A stretch of 64,000 nucleotides of DNA, taken from positions 2,712,470 to 2,776,469 of the forward strand of contig CP054187.1 of NCBI GenBank assembly GCA_015200345.1, written 5' to 3'. Position 1 is the first letter of the stretch; every line of letters starts with the position of its first letter. Below are positions 44,116 to 54,660 of this stretch, one piece after another. Made by a program: the position numbers and the translations under genes. The stretch comes from Planctomycetia bacterium. GTDB taxonomy: Bacteria > Planctomycetota > Phycisphaerae > UBA1845 > UTPLA1. The notes beneath the pieces were generated by a model, which saw only the letters and a program-made list of their open reading frames with translations, was not told the DNA's origin and made no database searches.

Positions 44116-44175
44116 GCCGGACTTTGTTCCATTTTGCACAAAGTCTCCGGCGGACGCCTTCACGAGGAGCATGAA

Positions 44176-44457
44176 ATGACTGGCGCGGAGCCTTCCGGAC
44201 GACCTCCAGGCAACTGGATGCGGCATGCCGGCACGGGCCTCGAGTTGGCGGCCGCAATCGGCGGCATGTGCGCGATCGGGTATCTGCTCGATCGCAAGTT
44301 CAACTCGTCGCCGTGGTGCTTGCTGACGTGTGCGTTGCTGGGAATCGTCGGCGGGTTGTACAACCTCGTGCGATCCCAACTCCGGGGCGCGCTGGGACTG
44401 AAAAAACGCGATCGCAGCAGGGACGATTCGCAGTCGTCGAGTCGGGACGACGGATGA
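44176..44457 (+). CDS. atpZ: AtpZ/AtpI family ATP synthase accessory protein
   Basis: A 93-residue membrane protein with two hydrophobic helices (about 18-36 and 43-62). It has the family pattern GTGLELAAAIGGMCAIGYLLDRKF followed by SPWCLLTCALLGIVGGLYNLVR. These small proteins assist c-ring assembly or Mg/Ca uptake. GAGGAG lies 7 bases before the ATG. The stop overlaps the next start as ATGA, the usual coupling in this operon. Confidence 0.85.
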   Translation: MTGAEPSGRPPGNWMRHAGTGLELAAAIGGMCAIGYLLDRKFNSSPWCLLTCALLGIVGGLYNLVRSQLRGALGLKKRDRSRDDSQSSSRDDG

Positions 44458-44879
44458 ACGACAAAGCGGCTGGCCGACAGCGTCAGCGTCGTGTCGGGCG
44501 GCTGGCACTGATCCCGCTCGTGGCGAGCCTGATCCTGGCGGCCGTGGGAATCGTGCCGACGCAGCGCATCGCGGGTGAAGGCGGAACGCGATCGTTGGGA
44601 CTGGCCCTGGCGCTGGTGACGGTGATCGTTTATGCGACGCTGCTGCCGGCGATGCGCATGATGCGAAGTCGCCCGGCGGCCGGTCGGTTTAATGTTGCAC
44701 TGGGTGCGAGCGTCGCGCGGATGTTTCTGACGGTTCCGCTGGCGGCGCTGATGGCGTGGCAACGGGTGGCGGAGCCGCGGCCGTTCCTGGTGTGGGTCGC
44801 CATCGGATACGTGGTGATGATCAAGGTCGAGACGTTGACGTTGATTCGGTGGAGCAAGGAACTCGAGACGCCCGCATGA
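44454..44879 (+). CDS. AtpI-like membrane protein of the ATP synthase operon
   Basis: A 141-residue protein with four predicted helices (about 17-37, 46-66, 83-102 and 109-130), basic at the N-terminus. I recognise no strict motif, but size, topology and position between atpZ and atpB match the AtpI-type proteins that help assemble the c-ring. Both ends overlap neighbours as ATGA, implying tight translational coupling. Confidence 0.7.
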   Translation: MNDKAAGRQRQRRVGRLALIPLVASLILAAVGIVPTQRIAGEGGTRSLGLALALVTVIVYATLLPAMRMMRSRPAAGRFNVALGASVARMFLTVPLAALMAWQRVAEPRPFLVWVAIGYVVMIKVETLTLIRWSKELETPA

Positions 44880-45760
44880 TGAACTACCTGCTTGCATCCG
44901 GTGACAACCCGCTTTCGCACGTGGTGGATCACACGTGGCTGAAGACCGCCGACGGGAAGTACACGATTTTGTCGAACCACGTCATCATGATGCTGGCGGC
45001 GGCGGTGCTGCTGGTGTTGTTCATGCCGCTCTGGTCGCGGTCGCGGAGCACGGGCAACGAGGTGGCGGACCTGACGCCGCGCGGTCCGCGCAACATGGTC
45101 GAGGCCATTTGTGCGTTTCTGCGGGAGAAGGTTGCGCGACCCAACTTGGGCGAGCACACCGATCGGTTCATTGTTTACATCTGGACGGCTTTCTTTTTCG
45201 TTCTCACCTGCAACATTCTCGGCCTGCTTCCGCTGCAACCGGTTACGCAATGGGTGATCGGCAAGCCGATCTACGGGACGGCGACCGGCAACATCTGGGT
45301 GACCGGCACCCTGGCGACCTGCACGCTTTTCATGATCGTCATCAACGGTTTGCGCATTCACGGCATGGCCTACGTGAAGCACTTTTTCATGGGGCCGTTT
45401 CCGATCAACTGCCTCATTGCCGTGCTGGAAGTGATCGGGCTGATCGTGAAGGCGGTGGCGCTGGCCATTCGTCTGTTCGCGAACATGTGCGCGGGGCACA
45501 TTCTGCTGGCCGTGCTGTTGAGCTTCATCATGATGGCGGGCCAGAGCAGCCAGGGGATGGGCTTCGCGATCGCGGTGCCGGTCGTGCTGGGCAGCGTGGC
45601 GATCAACATGCTTGAGATTTTCGTCGCCTTCCTTCAGGCGTTCATCTTTACGTTCCTGTCGTGCGTGTTCATCGGCCTGGCCGTGAACATCCACCACGAT
45701 CACGAACACGACGAACACCACGAGGCGGGTCACGGCGCGCACGCGGAGCACGCGCACTGA
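44876..45760 (+). CDS. atpB: ATP synthase F0 subunit a
   Basis: A 294-residue integral membrane subunit forming the proton half-channels against the c-ring. The essential Arg lies in ALAIRLFANMCAGHILLAVL, and the last helices are AFLQAFIFTFLSCVFIGLAVNI. The C-terminus is unusually His/Glu-rich (HHDHEHDEHHEAGHGAHAE). ATG 44876 overlaps the previous stop; a second ATG follows directly. Confidence 0.96.
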   Translation: MMNYLLASGDNPLSHVVDHTWLKTADGKYTILSNHVIMMLAAAVLLVLFMPLWSRSRSTGNEVADLTPRGPRNMVEAICAFLREKVARPNLGEHTDRFIVYIWTAFFFVLTCNILGLLPLQPVTQWVIGKPIYGTATGNIWVTGTLATCTLFMIVINGLRIHGMAYVKHFFMGPFPINCLIAVLEVIGLIVKAVALAIRLFANMCAGHILLAVLLSFIMMAGQSSQGMGFAIAVPVVLGSVAINMLEIFVAFLQAFIFTFLSCVFIGLAVNIHHDHEHDEHHEAGHGAHAEHAH

Positions 45761-45857
45761 CGCCGTGGCAACGATGACGGAATTCAACCGGCCATGCTCG
45801 CGTAGTGGAAGCGCGGGTCACGAGGCCGCGAGGCGATGGCACGAGGGTTGAAGACAA

Positions 45858-45878
45858 GAAGCCGTTTCCACCGGCTTC
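45858..45878 (+). other. Hairpin upstream of atpE
   Basis: GAAGCCG and CGGCTTC form a 7-bp stem around a 7-base loop, 25 bases before atpE in a 143-base gap. It may adjust atpE expression relative to the other subunits, since many c copies are needed per enzyme. Confidence 0.35.
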
Positions 45879-45903
45879 GCCAGACAACGAGGAATGAGGA
45901 ATC

Positions 45904-46233
45904 ATGAAGAAGGCAGTGTTGACGGTGTTGGCGTTGGCGTTCGTGATGTGCATCGCGGCGCCGGTGATGGCTTCGGACGCGGCGAGCGCCACGGGCAATC
46001 GCTGGCTGGATGACAAGGGCGCGGCCTACCTCGGCGCGGCGATCGGCGCCGGGCTGGTGATCATGGGCGGCGCGGCCGGCATCGGCCGGATCGGCAGCAG
46101 CGCGACGGAGAGCATGGCGCGGCAGCCGGAGGCGAGCGGTTCGATCAACGGTGCGGCGCTGATTCTGGCGGCCATGATCGAAGGCGCGACGCTGTTCGCG
46201 GTGGTGGTGTGCCTGCTGGGCGTGTTGAAGTAA
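45904..46233 (+). CDS. atpE: ATP synthase F0 subunit c with N-terminal signal-like extension
   Basis: A 109-residue subunit. Residues 1-24 look like a signal peptide (VLALAFVMCIAAPVMA-SDA). Then come two helices, the first with GAGLVIMGGAAGIGRIGSSA, the polar loop ESMARQPEASG, and the second with the ion-carrying Glu in AAMIEGATLFAVVV. The residue after the Glu is Gly rather than the Ser/Thr typical of sodium-binding rings, so proton coupling is likely. A GAGGA site precedes the ATG. Confidence 0.95.
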   Translation: MKKAVLTVLALAFVMCIAAPVMASDAASATGNRWLDDKGAAYLGAAIGAGLVIMGGAAGIGRIGSSATESMARQPEASGSINGAALILAAMIEGATLFAVVVCLLGVLK

Positions 46234-46378
46234 GAAAGCGAGAATCGCCGGTCGGGCGACGGCGGCAGCGAGACCGCCGTTGCCCGGCACGGTTCCCTGT
46301 TTGAGAGATCACGAAGATCATTAGTGTGTGAATGGACTCGCTCCGGCGGGCCTTCAACGGCGAAGAAAGACGCGCGGC

Positions 46379-46984
46379 ATGTTAAAGAGACGAATGACGT
46401 GTGCGGTCGCATCGATCCTGGTTGCCTTCCCGTCGACGTTCGCATGGGCGTCGGAGGCGGGCGGCCACGGTGAGGCGGCGCCGAACCTGTTTAGCGGCGA
46501 TCTGGGCAATTCGTTCTGGACGCTGGTCATCTTCGTGTTCGTGCTGATCGTACTGGGCAAGTTCGCGTGGGGGCCGATCCTGAAGATGCTCCAGAAGCGT
46601 GAGCAGTTCATCTCGGATTCGCTGGAATCGGCGAAGCGCGATCGCGACGAGGCGAAGAAGATGATGGCGGACTACGCGACGAAGCTCGAGGCGGCTCATC
46701 AGGAGGCGGCGGCGATCGTCGAAGAGGCGCGGCGCGATGGCGAGGCGCTGCGTCGGAAGCTGCATGAAGACGCCGAGAAGGAAGGCCGCGAGCTGCTGGC
46801 GCGGGCGCAGCGCGACATCCAGATCGCGAAAGAGACGGCGATCAGCGAGTTGTATTCGCGGACGCTGGACCTCGCGGCGGACGTGGCCGGCAAGATCATC
46901 AGGCAGAAAGTCGACGGGCAAGGTCACAAGGCGCTGCTGGATGAGTCGATCGCGGAATTGAGCAAAGCGGGTCGGAACAACTGA
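46379..46984 (+). CDS. atpF: ATP synthase F0 subunit b
   Basis: A 201-residue peripheral-stalk subunit. A signal-like N-terminus (1-25, ending FAWASEAG) is followed by a membrane helix (about 43-61: FWTLVIFVFVLIVLGKFAW) and a long charged coiled coil (LQKREQFISDSLESAKRDRD onward) to near the end. The start at 46379 is chosen; GTG 46328 and ATG 46394 are alternatives. Confidence 0.93.
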   Translation: MLKRRMTCAVASILVAFPSTFAWASEAGGHGEAAPNLFSGDLGNSFWTLVIFVFVLIVLGKFAWGPILKMLQKREQFISDSLESAKRDRDEAKKMMADYATKLEAAHQEAAAIVEEARRDGEALRRKLHEDAEKEGRELLARAQRDIQIAKETAISELYSRTLDLAADVAGKIIRQKVDGQGHKALLDESIAELSKAGRNN

Positions 46985-47011
46985 TTGACGTGAACGAGGC
47001 GCCTTCCCCGT

Positions 47012-47033
47012 GTTCTCTCCCCGGGGAGAGAAC
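47012..47033. repeat. 22-bp perfect palindrome of the CCCTCTCC hairpin family, between atpF and atpH
   Basis: GTTCTCTCCCC is followed at once by its exact inverse GGGGAGAGAAC. It lies 18 bases before atpH and within the operon transcript. Related hairpins occur at 7560, 16071 and 62200 and at the ends of the ~130-bp elements. Confidence 0.75.
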
Positions 47034-47050
47034 GAGAGTTTGAATCAGGC

Positions 47051-47653
47051 ATGGCAACGGAATACGACATCACATCAGCGGCCGCGGCAGTGTATGCCGA
47101 GAGTTTGCTGGAGCTTGCGCGCGAAGCGGGCAAGGCGGAGGAGATCGGGGACGAGCTGATGCAGCTGGTCGCGCTGGGAAAGAGCCATCCGGCGTTTTCG
47201 CTGATGATGCGCTCGGCGGCGCTCGATGACGATGCGCGGCGCGGGATCCTTCAGCGGATGTTCACGGGACGGGTCAGCCCGCTGGTGCTCAACCTCATGC
47301 TGGTCCTGAACGATCGTCACCGATCGTATATTTTCAAGCAGGTCTGCGCCGCGTATCAGCGAAAGCTCGATGAATCGCTCGGTCGCACCGCGGTTCATGT
47401 ATCGACCGCTGTCGCGTTGGACGACGCGACCCGGGCACGCGTCCGCGAGGAAGTTCGCCGGTTGACGGGGTTGGATTCGCGATTTGAAGAGCGCGTCGAT
47501 CCCTCGATTCTCGGCGGGTTGATCGTCCAGGCGGGCGATCGGCTGTACGACTACTCGGTGCGTCGGCGGCTGCACGACTTGCAGCATCGGTTGCACGAGA
47601 CGATGAGGGAATCGCTGGTCGGCGGCGTATCGAAGTTTGTGACACAAGGGTAA
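47051..47653 (+). CDS. atpH: ATP synthase F1 subunit delta
   Basis: A 200-residue stalk subunit joining subunit b to alpha. The N-terminal six-helix domain starts [27 protein letters not shown]. The C-terminal part contains [33 protein letters not shown], the family signature. The palindrome and an ordinary 66-base gap precede it; the stop is 7 bases before atpA. Confidence 0.94.
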   Translation: MATEYDITSAAAAVYAESLLELAREAGKAEEIGDELMQLVALGKSHPAFSLMMRSAALDDDARRGILQRMFTGRVSPLVLNLMLVLNDRHRSYIFKQVCAAYQRKLDESLGRTAVHVSTAVALDDATRARVREEVRRLTGLDSRFEERVDPSILGGLIVQAGDRLYDYSVRRRLHDLQHRLHETMRESLVGGVSKFVTQG

Positions 47654-47660
47654 ATCGCAC

Positions 47661-49319
47661 ATGAAGATTCAGGTTGACGAAATAGCCTCCGTCCTCAAGC
47701 AGGAAATCGCGAACTACCGCGAGCACCTCGAAGCCGCCGAAGTCGGACGCGTCATCACCGTCGGCGACGGCGTCGCACAGATTTACGGTCTCTCCAGCGC
47801 CATGGCCGGCGAGATGATCGAGTTCGAAAACGGCGCGATCGGCCAGGTCATGAACCTGGAAGAGAACTCCGTCGGCGCGGTCGTCCTCGGCGACTACCTC
47901 GGCGTGAAGGAAGGCAGCACGGTCAAGGCGACCGGCAACCTGTTGAGCGTGCCCGTCGGCGACGCCCTGATCGGACGCGTCGTCGATCCGCTCGGCCGGC
48001 CCATCGACGGCAAGGGCACCGCAACGTGCAGCGAGCGCTGGCCGCTTGAGTACCCGGCCCCCGGAATCGCCGAGCGCCAACCCGTGAACCAGCCGCTTCA
48101 GACCGGCATCAAGGCCATCGACAGCATGATCCCGATCGGCCGGGGGCAACGCGAGCTGATCATCGGCGACCGCAAGACAGGCAAGACGGCCATTGCCATC
48201 GACACGATCATCAATCAGCGCGACACGGGCGTGATCTGCGTGTACGTCGCCGTCGGCCAGAAGGAATCGACCGTTGCCGGCACGGTCGAGAAGCTGCGCG
48301 AGCACGGCGCGATGGATTACACCATCGTCGTGTCGGCCGGCAGCAGCGACGCTGCCCCGTTGCAATACATCGCTCCGTATTCCGGTTGCGCGATGGCCGA
48401 GTATTTCATGTACACGCACGGCAAGCACACGCTGGTGATCTACGACGACTTGTCGAAGCAGGCCCAGGCGTATAGGCAGTTGTCTCTTTTGCTGCGGCGC
48501 CCGCCGGGCCGCGAGGCCTACCCCGGCGACGTGTTCTACCTGCACAGCCGCCTGCTGGAGCGATCCTGCAAGCTGGCCGAGCGCCGCGCGATTGTGCCGG
48601 CGGGCCAGCCATACAAGGCCGGCGGCGTGAACGGGAAGACGTACATCGGCGTGCCGGGCAAGCACGAGGCCGAGCACGACGTGAAGAATCATCCGGGGCA
48701 CGCCGTGGTGGTCGATCCCACCTCCGGCGGATCGCTGACCGCGCTGCCGGTGATTGAAACGCTGGAAGGCGAGGTGTCGGCGTACATCCCGACCAACGTG
48801 ATCTCGATCACCGACGGCCAGATTTACCTGGAGCCGGATTTGTTTTTCGCCGGCGTGCGGCCCGCGATCAACGTCGGGATCTCGGTCAGCCGCGTCGGCG
48901 GCAACGCGCAGATCAAGGCGATGAAGAAGATTGCCGGCTCGCTGCGTCTGGACCTCGCGGCGTATCGTGAGCTGGAAGCGTTCGCCCAGTTGGGTACGGA
49001 GCTCGACGCCGCGACGCAGCGGCAGCTCGATCGCGGGGCACGCATGGTGGAATTGCTCAAGCAAGGTCAGTTCAAGCCGTATAACGTCATTGACCAGGTC
49101 ATCAGCATCTTCGCCGGTTCGAAGGGTTTCCTCGACGATTTGCCGATTTCGCAGGTGGCGAAGTTCGAAACAGAGTTGCTCAAGCACATTCGCGACGAGC
49201 ATCCCGAAGTGCACAAGGAGCTGACCGACAAGAAGGAACTGACGGACGCCATCGATGCGAAGCTGAAGGAACTGATCGCGGCGTTCAAGAGCCGCTTCGT
49301 TTCTGCGAACAAGAAGTGA
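47661..49319 (+). CDS. atpA: ATP synthase F1 subunit alpha
   Basis: A 552-residue nucleotide-binding, non-catalytic subunit. It shows [11 protein letters not shown], the P-loop [15 protein letters not shown], the [33 protein letters not shown] region and the Arg finger area [14 protein letters not shown]. It is about 40 residues longer than E. coli AtpA; the extra length is near [20 protein letters not shown] and at the C-terminus. Confidence 0.98.
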   Translation: MKIQVDEIASVLKQEIANYREHLEAAEVGRVITVGDGVAQIYGLSSAMAGEMIEFENGAIGQVMNLEENSVGAVVLGDYLGVKEGSTVKATGNLLSVPVGDALIGRVVDPLGRPIDGKGTATCSERWPLEYPAPGIAERQPVNQPLQTGIKAIDSMIPIGRGQRELIIGDRKTGKTAIAIDTIINQRDTGVICVYVAVGQKESTVAGTVEKLREHGAMDYTIVVSAGSSDAAPLQYIAPYSGCAMAEYFMYTHGKHTLVIYDDLSKQAQAYRQLSLLLRRPPGREAYPGDVFYLHSRLLERSCKLAERRAIVPAGQPYKAGGVNGKTYIGVPGKHEAEHDVKNHPGHAVVVDPTSGGSLTALPVIETLEGEVSAYIPTNVISITDGQIYLEPDLFFAGVRPAINVGISVSRVGGNAQIKAMKKIAGSLRLDLAAYRELEAFAQLGTELDAATQRQLDRGARMVELLKQGQFKPYNVIDQVISIFAGSKGFLDDLPISQVAKFETELLKHIRDEHPEVHKELTDKKELTDAIDAKLKELIAAFKSRFVSANKK

Positions 49320-49337
49320 GGCGGGCGTTGGGTTCAT

Positions 49338-49356
49338 GGCTAAGGGCTAAAGGCTA

Positions 49357-49365
<9 letters not shown>
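49338..49365 (+). repeat. Four tandem heptamers GGCTAAN over the atpG start codon
   Basis: GGCTAAG, GGCTAAA, GGCTAAT and GGCTAAG stand head to tail. The atpG ATG is formed at the junction of units 3 and 4, and an in-frame ATG 21 bases upstream opens a 4-codon micro-frame ending in the TAA of unit 2. A related remnant lies near 19655. Confidence 0.8.
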
Positions 49366-51748
<2,383 letters not shown>

Positions 51749-51814
51749 CGTGAAGCCAATGGCCGGTAGATACCTTGATCCTGCCTATTTGCGATCGAAT
51801 CAGTGATTAACATG

Positions 51815-51848
51815 AAGCCCCGGCTAGGCTTGGGCCGGGGCTTTTTTT
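51815..51848 (+). terminator. Intrinsic terminator of the atp operon
   Basis: AAGCCCCGGC and GCCGGGGCTT form a 10-bp stem around TAGGCTTGG, followed by seven T. It cleanly closes the operon after atpD. Confidence 0.92.
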
Positions 51849-51970
51849 GCGATTTTCTTGTGCGTCCTCCGGCGATTCTTCTCCCGGAATATTATCCCCG
51901 GACCGGCTAATCCATGGGGGAGCGCGCCGACTCCGCGCCGTCGAGCCGCCAACCCTTCAGGAGCCTCGCC

Positions 51971-52081
51971 ATGGTTCATCTGCATGCAGACCTGTTCCGT
52001 CGCTTCATCACGGCCGTCCTGTCGTTTGCATTCACGTCAGTTGCCGTTGCCCAGCAGCATCGTGCGACTCGAATTCGGTGA
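51971..52081 (+). CDS. Possible 36-residue exported peptide
   Basis: ATG after AGGAG opens a short frame: MVHLHADLFRR, a hydrophobic core ITAVLSFAFTSVAVA with an A-x-A type cleavage site, then only nine residues (QQHRATRIR). It could be a real small secreted peptide, a degraded gene or chance. It occupies the otherwise empty 51849-52244 stretch, where I see no other gene. Confidence 0.3.
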   Translation: MVHLHADLFRRFITAVLSFAFTSVAVAQQHRATRIR

Positions 52082-52244
52082 AAAAAATCAGGCCTGCCGC
52101 AAGACCGGAGCCCACGCCGTGGCGCTCGGATGAGGGCGTTGTCTTACGACAGGCCTTGTGTGAACGGTCGGAGCTTGCATCCGTGACCTCTCATCCTTGA
52201 GTGGCTCCGCCGCGATTTGCCCCGCGATGGGGGTCACATTCCCA

Positions 52245-52901
52245 TTACTCGCCGGCGCCCTTTGCGGGGTTGGCCGGATCGGTATGGTCCTTCACCTTGC
52301 CTTTCGAGTTCGGTTTTTGGTGCCGCACACGCTTCACCACCAGCGCGCCGGGCATCAGGCCCCACGCCAGCAGCTCGCTGCGCACCATCTCGCGCACGAG
52401 GCCTGCCGTCACCACCCGCAGGCCGCAGTTGAACACCAGTTGCTCCACGCGGCTGGCCATCATGCGCGACGCCGGCGCGTCCAACTGATGCTGCCGCTTC
52501 AGATGCTGCACGATCAGCGACTTGTCCCAGCGCTTCTGGACGAAGCGGCCGTCGGTCGGCCTCGGGGTCGCGACCATCATCACCTTGCGGCGGCGATCGC
52601 GAAGGTTGGCATGATGGCGAATCGCCATCGCCGCCTCGCAGTGCCCGGTCTGGCTCAACACGAGGTCCACCAGATCGACCAGTTGGCGCGAGGGAATGGT
52701 GGACCCCTTGCTGACGCTGTGCAGATACTCGGTGACGGCTTCGCCCAGGCCGCGCGACATGGCGGCGGTCAGTTCGGATGCTTGCCCGGTTGCCTCCAGT
52801 CCGTTAAAGATGCAACGAAGAATTTTGGATGTCATGAACGGCTCGATGCTTCCATCGCGCTTCACGACGCGCAACTCGCCCTTACTCCGTTGGTGGCTCA
52901 T
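52245..52901 (-). CDS. Second ATP-cone domain protein, coupled to nrdR
   Basis: A 218-residue protein. Residues about 9-95 form an ATP-cone: LRVVKRDGSIEPFMTSKILRCIFNGLEATG, then LVDLVLSQTGHCEAAMAIRHHAN. The ATP-cone is the dATP/ATP-sensing module of ribonucleotide reductases and NrdR. The rest is basic and of unknown function (RRRKVMMVATPRPTD; later a hydrophobic ELLAWGLMPGALVV). No zinc ribbon and no reductase domain are present. The start overlaps the end of nrdR by 20 bases, so it is co-expressed. A role with NrdR in dNTP control is inferred. Confidence 0.75.
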   Translation of the reverse strand: MSHQRSKGELRVVKRDGSIEPFMTSKILRCIFNGLEATGQASELTAAMSRGLGEAVTEYLHSVSKGSTIPSRQLVDLVDLVLSQTGHCEAAMAIRHHANLRDRRRKVMMVATPRPTDGRFVQKRWDKSLIVQHLKRQHQLDAPASRMMASRVEQLVFNCGLRVVTAGLVREMVRSELLAWGLMPGALVVKRVRHQKPNSKGKVKDHTDPANPAKGAGE

Positions 52902-53397
52902 GGAATAGTTCCTGCTGACCGTCGACCTCCTGCTTGTCGCGGTCCAAGATGTCTTTGGCTTCCTGTATGAAGTCATCCACCATCTGGAACTCGTGGTAGA
53001 GACTGGCGAAGCGCAGGTACGCGATCTTGTCGATCTTGCGCAGGCGCTGCGCGACGGCCTCACCGAGGAACGAACTGGGCACTTCGCGGTCGAACTGGCG
53101 GAAGACCTGCTCCTCGACTTCGTTGATGATGTCGGTGAGGGCTTCGGCGCTGATGGATCGCTTCCAGCAGGCGCGCTGCAGGCCGCCGAACAGCTTCTCG
53201 CGCTCGTAGGGCGCGCGGGTGCCGTCCTTCTTGATGACCAGCAGCCGGATCGTTTCCTCGACGCGTTCATAGGTGGTGTAGCGGCGCTTGCATGAGGGGC
53301 ACTCGCGCCGCCGTCGGATGACTGTCCCCCCCTCCGTCAGTCGCGAATCGATGACTTTGTCCCGATGACGATTTTCTTTGCAGTACGGGCATTGCAT
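52882..53397 (-). CDS. nrdR: Transcriptional repressor NrdR
   Basis: A 171-residue regulator of ribonucleotide reductase genes. The N-terminal zinc ribbon has CPYC (residues 3-6) and CPSC (about 31-34) with the DNA-contact stretch VIDSRLTEGGTVIRRRRECPSCKRRYTTYERVE. An ATP-cone follows (LLVIKKDGTRAPYEREKLFGGLQRACWKRSI to about 145). The tail (QEAKDILDRDKQEVDGQQEL) is longer than usual. The start at 53397 gives the standard MQCPYC N-terminus. Confidence 0.96.
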   Translation of the reverse strand: MQCPYCKENRHRDKVIDSRLTEGGTVIRRRRECPSCKRRYTTYERVEETIRLLVIKKDGTRAPYEREKLFGGLQRACWKRSISAEALTDIINEVEEQVFRQFDREVPSSFLGEAVAQRLRKIDKIAYLRFASLYHEFQMVDDFIQEAKDILDRDKQEVDGQQELFHEPPTE

Positions 53398-53457
53398 GGA
53401 TCGCCACGGCTGTTTGTCGGGGTTGCCCACCAGCCCCAACATCTTGTATGCCCGCCG

Positions 53458-53486
53458 ACCGTATCACCCTATGGCGCGGGTGTCAA
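53458..53486 (-). promoter_or_regulatory. Putative nrdR promoter
   Basis: On the minus strand, a perfect TTGACA and an extended -10 (TGATACGGT) are separated by 17 bases. The predicted start is near 53451, about 54 bases before the nrdR ATG. Confidence 0.55.
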
Positions 53487-53593
53487 GAAAAAAATAGCCG
53501 CCGTCTGATTCGCCACGCTCGATCTTTGGCCGTAAGATTTTCCCTCGCGCCGCGGCGGGACTCCAAACCGCGCCGCAAAAAGAATTCACAACC

Positions 53594-54502
53594 ATGAGCG
53601 GACGACTTCTCGAACACCGATTGAGCGACATTCTCCTGACCGGCTACAGCGTCGCCGGGGAGGAGACCGTCATCGCCGCGCCGGAGTTGAACGTCTGCTT
53701 CGATGTCGGCAAAGCGCCCGCGCAGATGCTCGCCGTCGATCACGTCCTCCTTTCCCACGGCCACATGGACCACTCCGCCGGTCTGGCCTATTACTTCAGC
53801 CAGCGGAATTTCGTCGGCAACGCGCCGGGTTGCGTGCTCGCCCCGGTCTCGCTGGTCGAACCGATTCGCGACTTGCTTCGCGTCTGGTCGCGCATCGAAG
53901 GGCATCCGTCCCCCGCGCGCGTCATCGGCATGAAGCCCGGGGACAGTTTCGACGTTCGCAGGGGACTGGTGGTTCGCGCGTTTGAGATCAATCATGGCGT
54001 CTCGTCGCTCGGATTTGTCGTCGTCGATGTGCGTCACAAGCTCAAGCCCGAGTTTATCGGCAAGACCGGCCCGGAGCTGGTCGCGCTGAAGAAGCAGGGC
54101 GTGCAGATTGAGCACACCGTGGAAGTGCCGTTGGTCGCCTATTGTGGCGATACGGCCGAGGGCGCGTGGATCGACCACCCGCAGGCGCGCACGGCGAAGG
54201 TGATGATTCTCGAATGCACGTTCTTCGAGGCCGATCATGTGAAGCGGGCGCGGGCGGGCCATCACCTGCACGTGAAGGACGTCGCCCGAATCCTGCCGCG
54301 GCTGGAAAATGAGCATTTCCTGCTGACGCATCTGACGCGGCGCACGAGCCTGCGCCAGGCACGGTCGATGCTGGGCAGGATGGTCCCGCCCGAAGTAATG
54401 GCCCGTGTGACGTTCTTGATGGATTCGAAGCGCGGTCGTCCGGCGAACGACGAGCCGCCGATGCCGGCCCAGGACATCGGATCGCGCGGCGAGGCGTCGT
54501 GA
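53594..54502 (+). CDS. Metallo-beta-lactamase-fold hydrolase, RNase Z-like
   Basis: A 302-residue cytoplasmic hydrolase with the zinc-binding motif VLLSHGHMDHSAGLAYYF (His-x-His-x-Asp-His), a later FEINHGVSSLGFVVVD, YCGDTAEG and FLLTHLTRR. The pattern and length fit the RNase Z / ElaC-type group that trims tRNA 3' ends, but the substrate-arm insert cannot be seen with certainty. Since the tRNA in this window lacks an encoded CCA, a tRNA 3' processing enzyme would be needed. Another phosphodiesterase role remains possible. Confidence 0.75.
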   Translation: MSGRLLEHRLSDILLTGYSVAGEETVIAAPELNVCFDVGKAPAQMLAVDHVLLSHGHMDHSAGLAYYFSQRNFVGNAPGCVLAPVSLVEPIRDLLRVWSRIEGHPSPARVIGMKPGDSFDVRRGLVVRAFEINHGVSSLGFVVVDVRHKLKPEFIGKTGPELVALKKQGVQIEHTVEVPLVAYCGDTAEGAWIDHPQARTAKVMILECTFFEADHVKRARAGHHLHVKDVARILPRLENEHFLLTHLTRRTSLRQARSMLGRMVPPEVMARVTFLMDSKRGRPANDEPPMPAQDIGSRGEAS

Positions 54503-54525
54503 TGCGCGAGGTAGCCCCGGCAATC

Positions 54526-54655
54526 TAGAATCGGTTTCAAAACTCCTCTCCCCCCTGGGGGAGAGGTCGGGTGAGGGGGAAAAGCGGTTCAAGCAACAAG
54601 GTTCGCCCTCACTCCAACTCTCTCTTGGAGGGAGCGGGAGTATTGGCACAGATGC
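54526..54655 (+). repeat. ~130-bp dispersed inverted-repeat element, copy 3 (right end degraded)
   Basis: The left end (GGTTTCAAAACTCC plus the CCCCCTGGGGG hairpin) matches copy 1, as does GGGTGAGGGGGAAA-GGTTCAA. The right end has drifted (TATTGGCACAGATGCT in place of TTTTGAAACAGCTTGT). It lies between the convergent RNase Z-like and DAHP synthase genes and may act as their terminator. Confidence 0.8.
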
Positions 54656-54660
54656 TAGCG

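Noticed and set aside
47334..49337. A 667-residue minus-strand open frame
   Set aside because: It is the antisense shadow of atpA, caused by high GC and codon bias.
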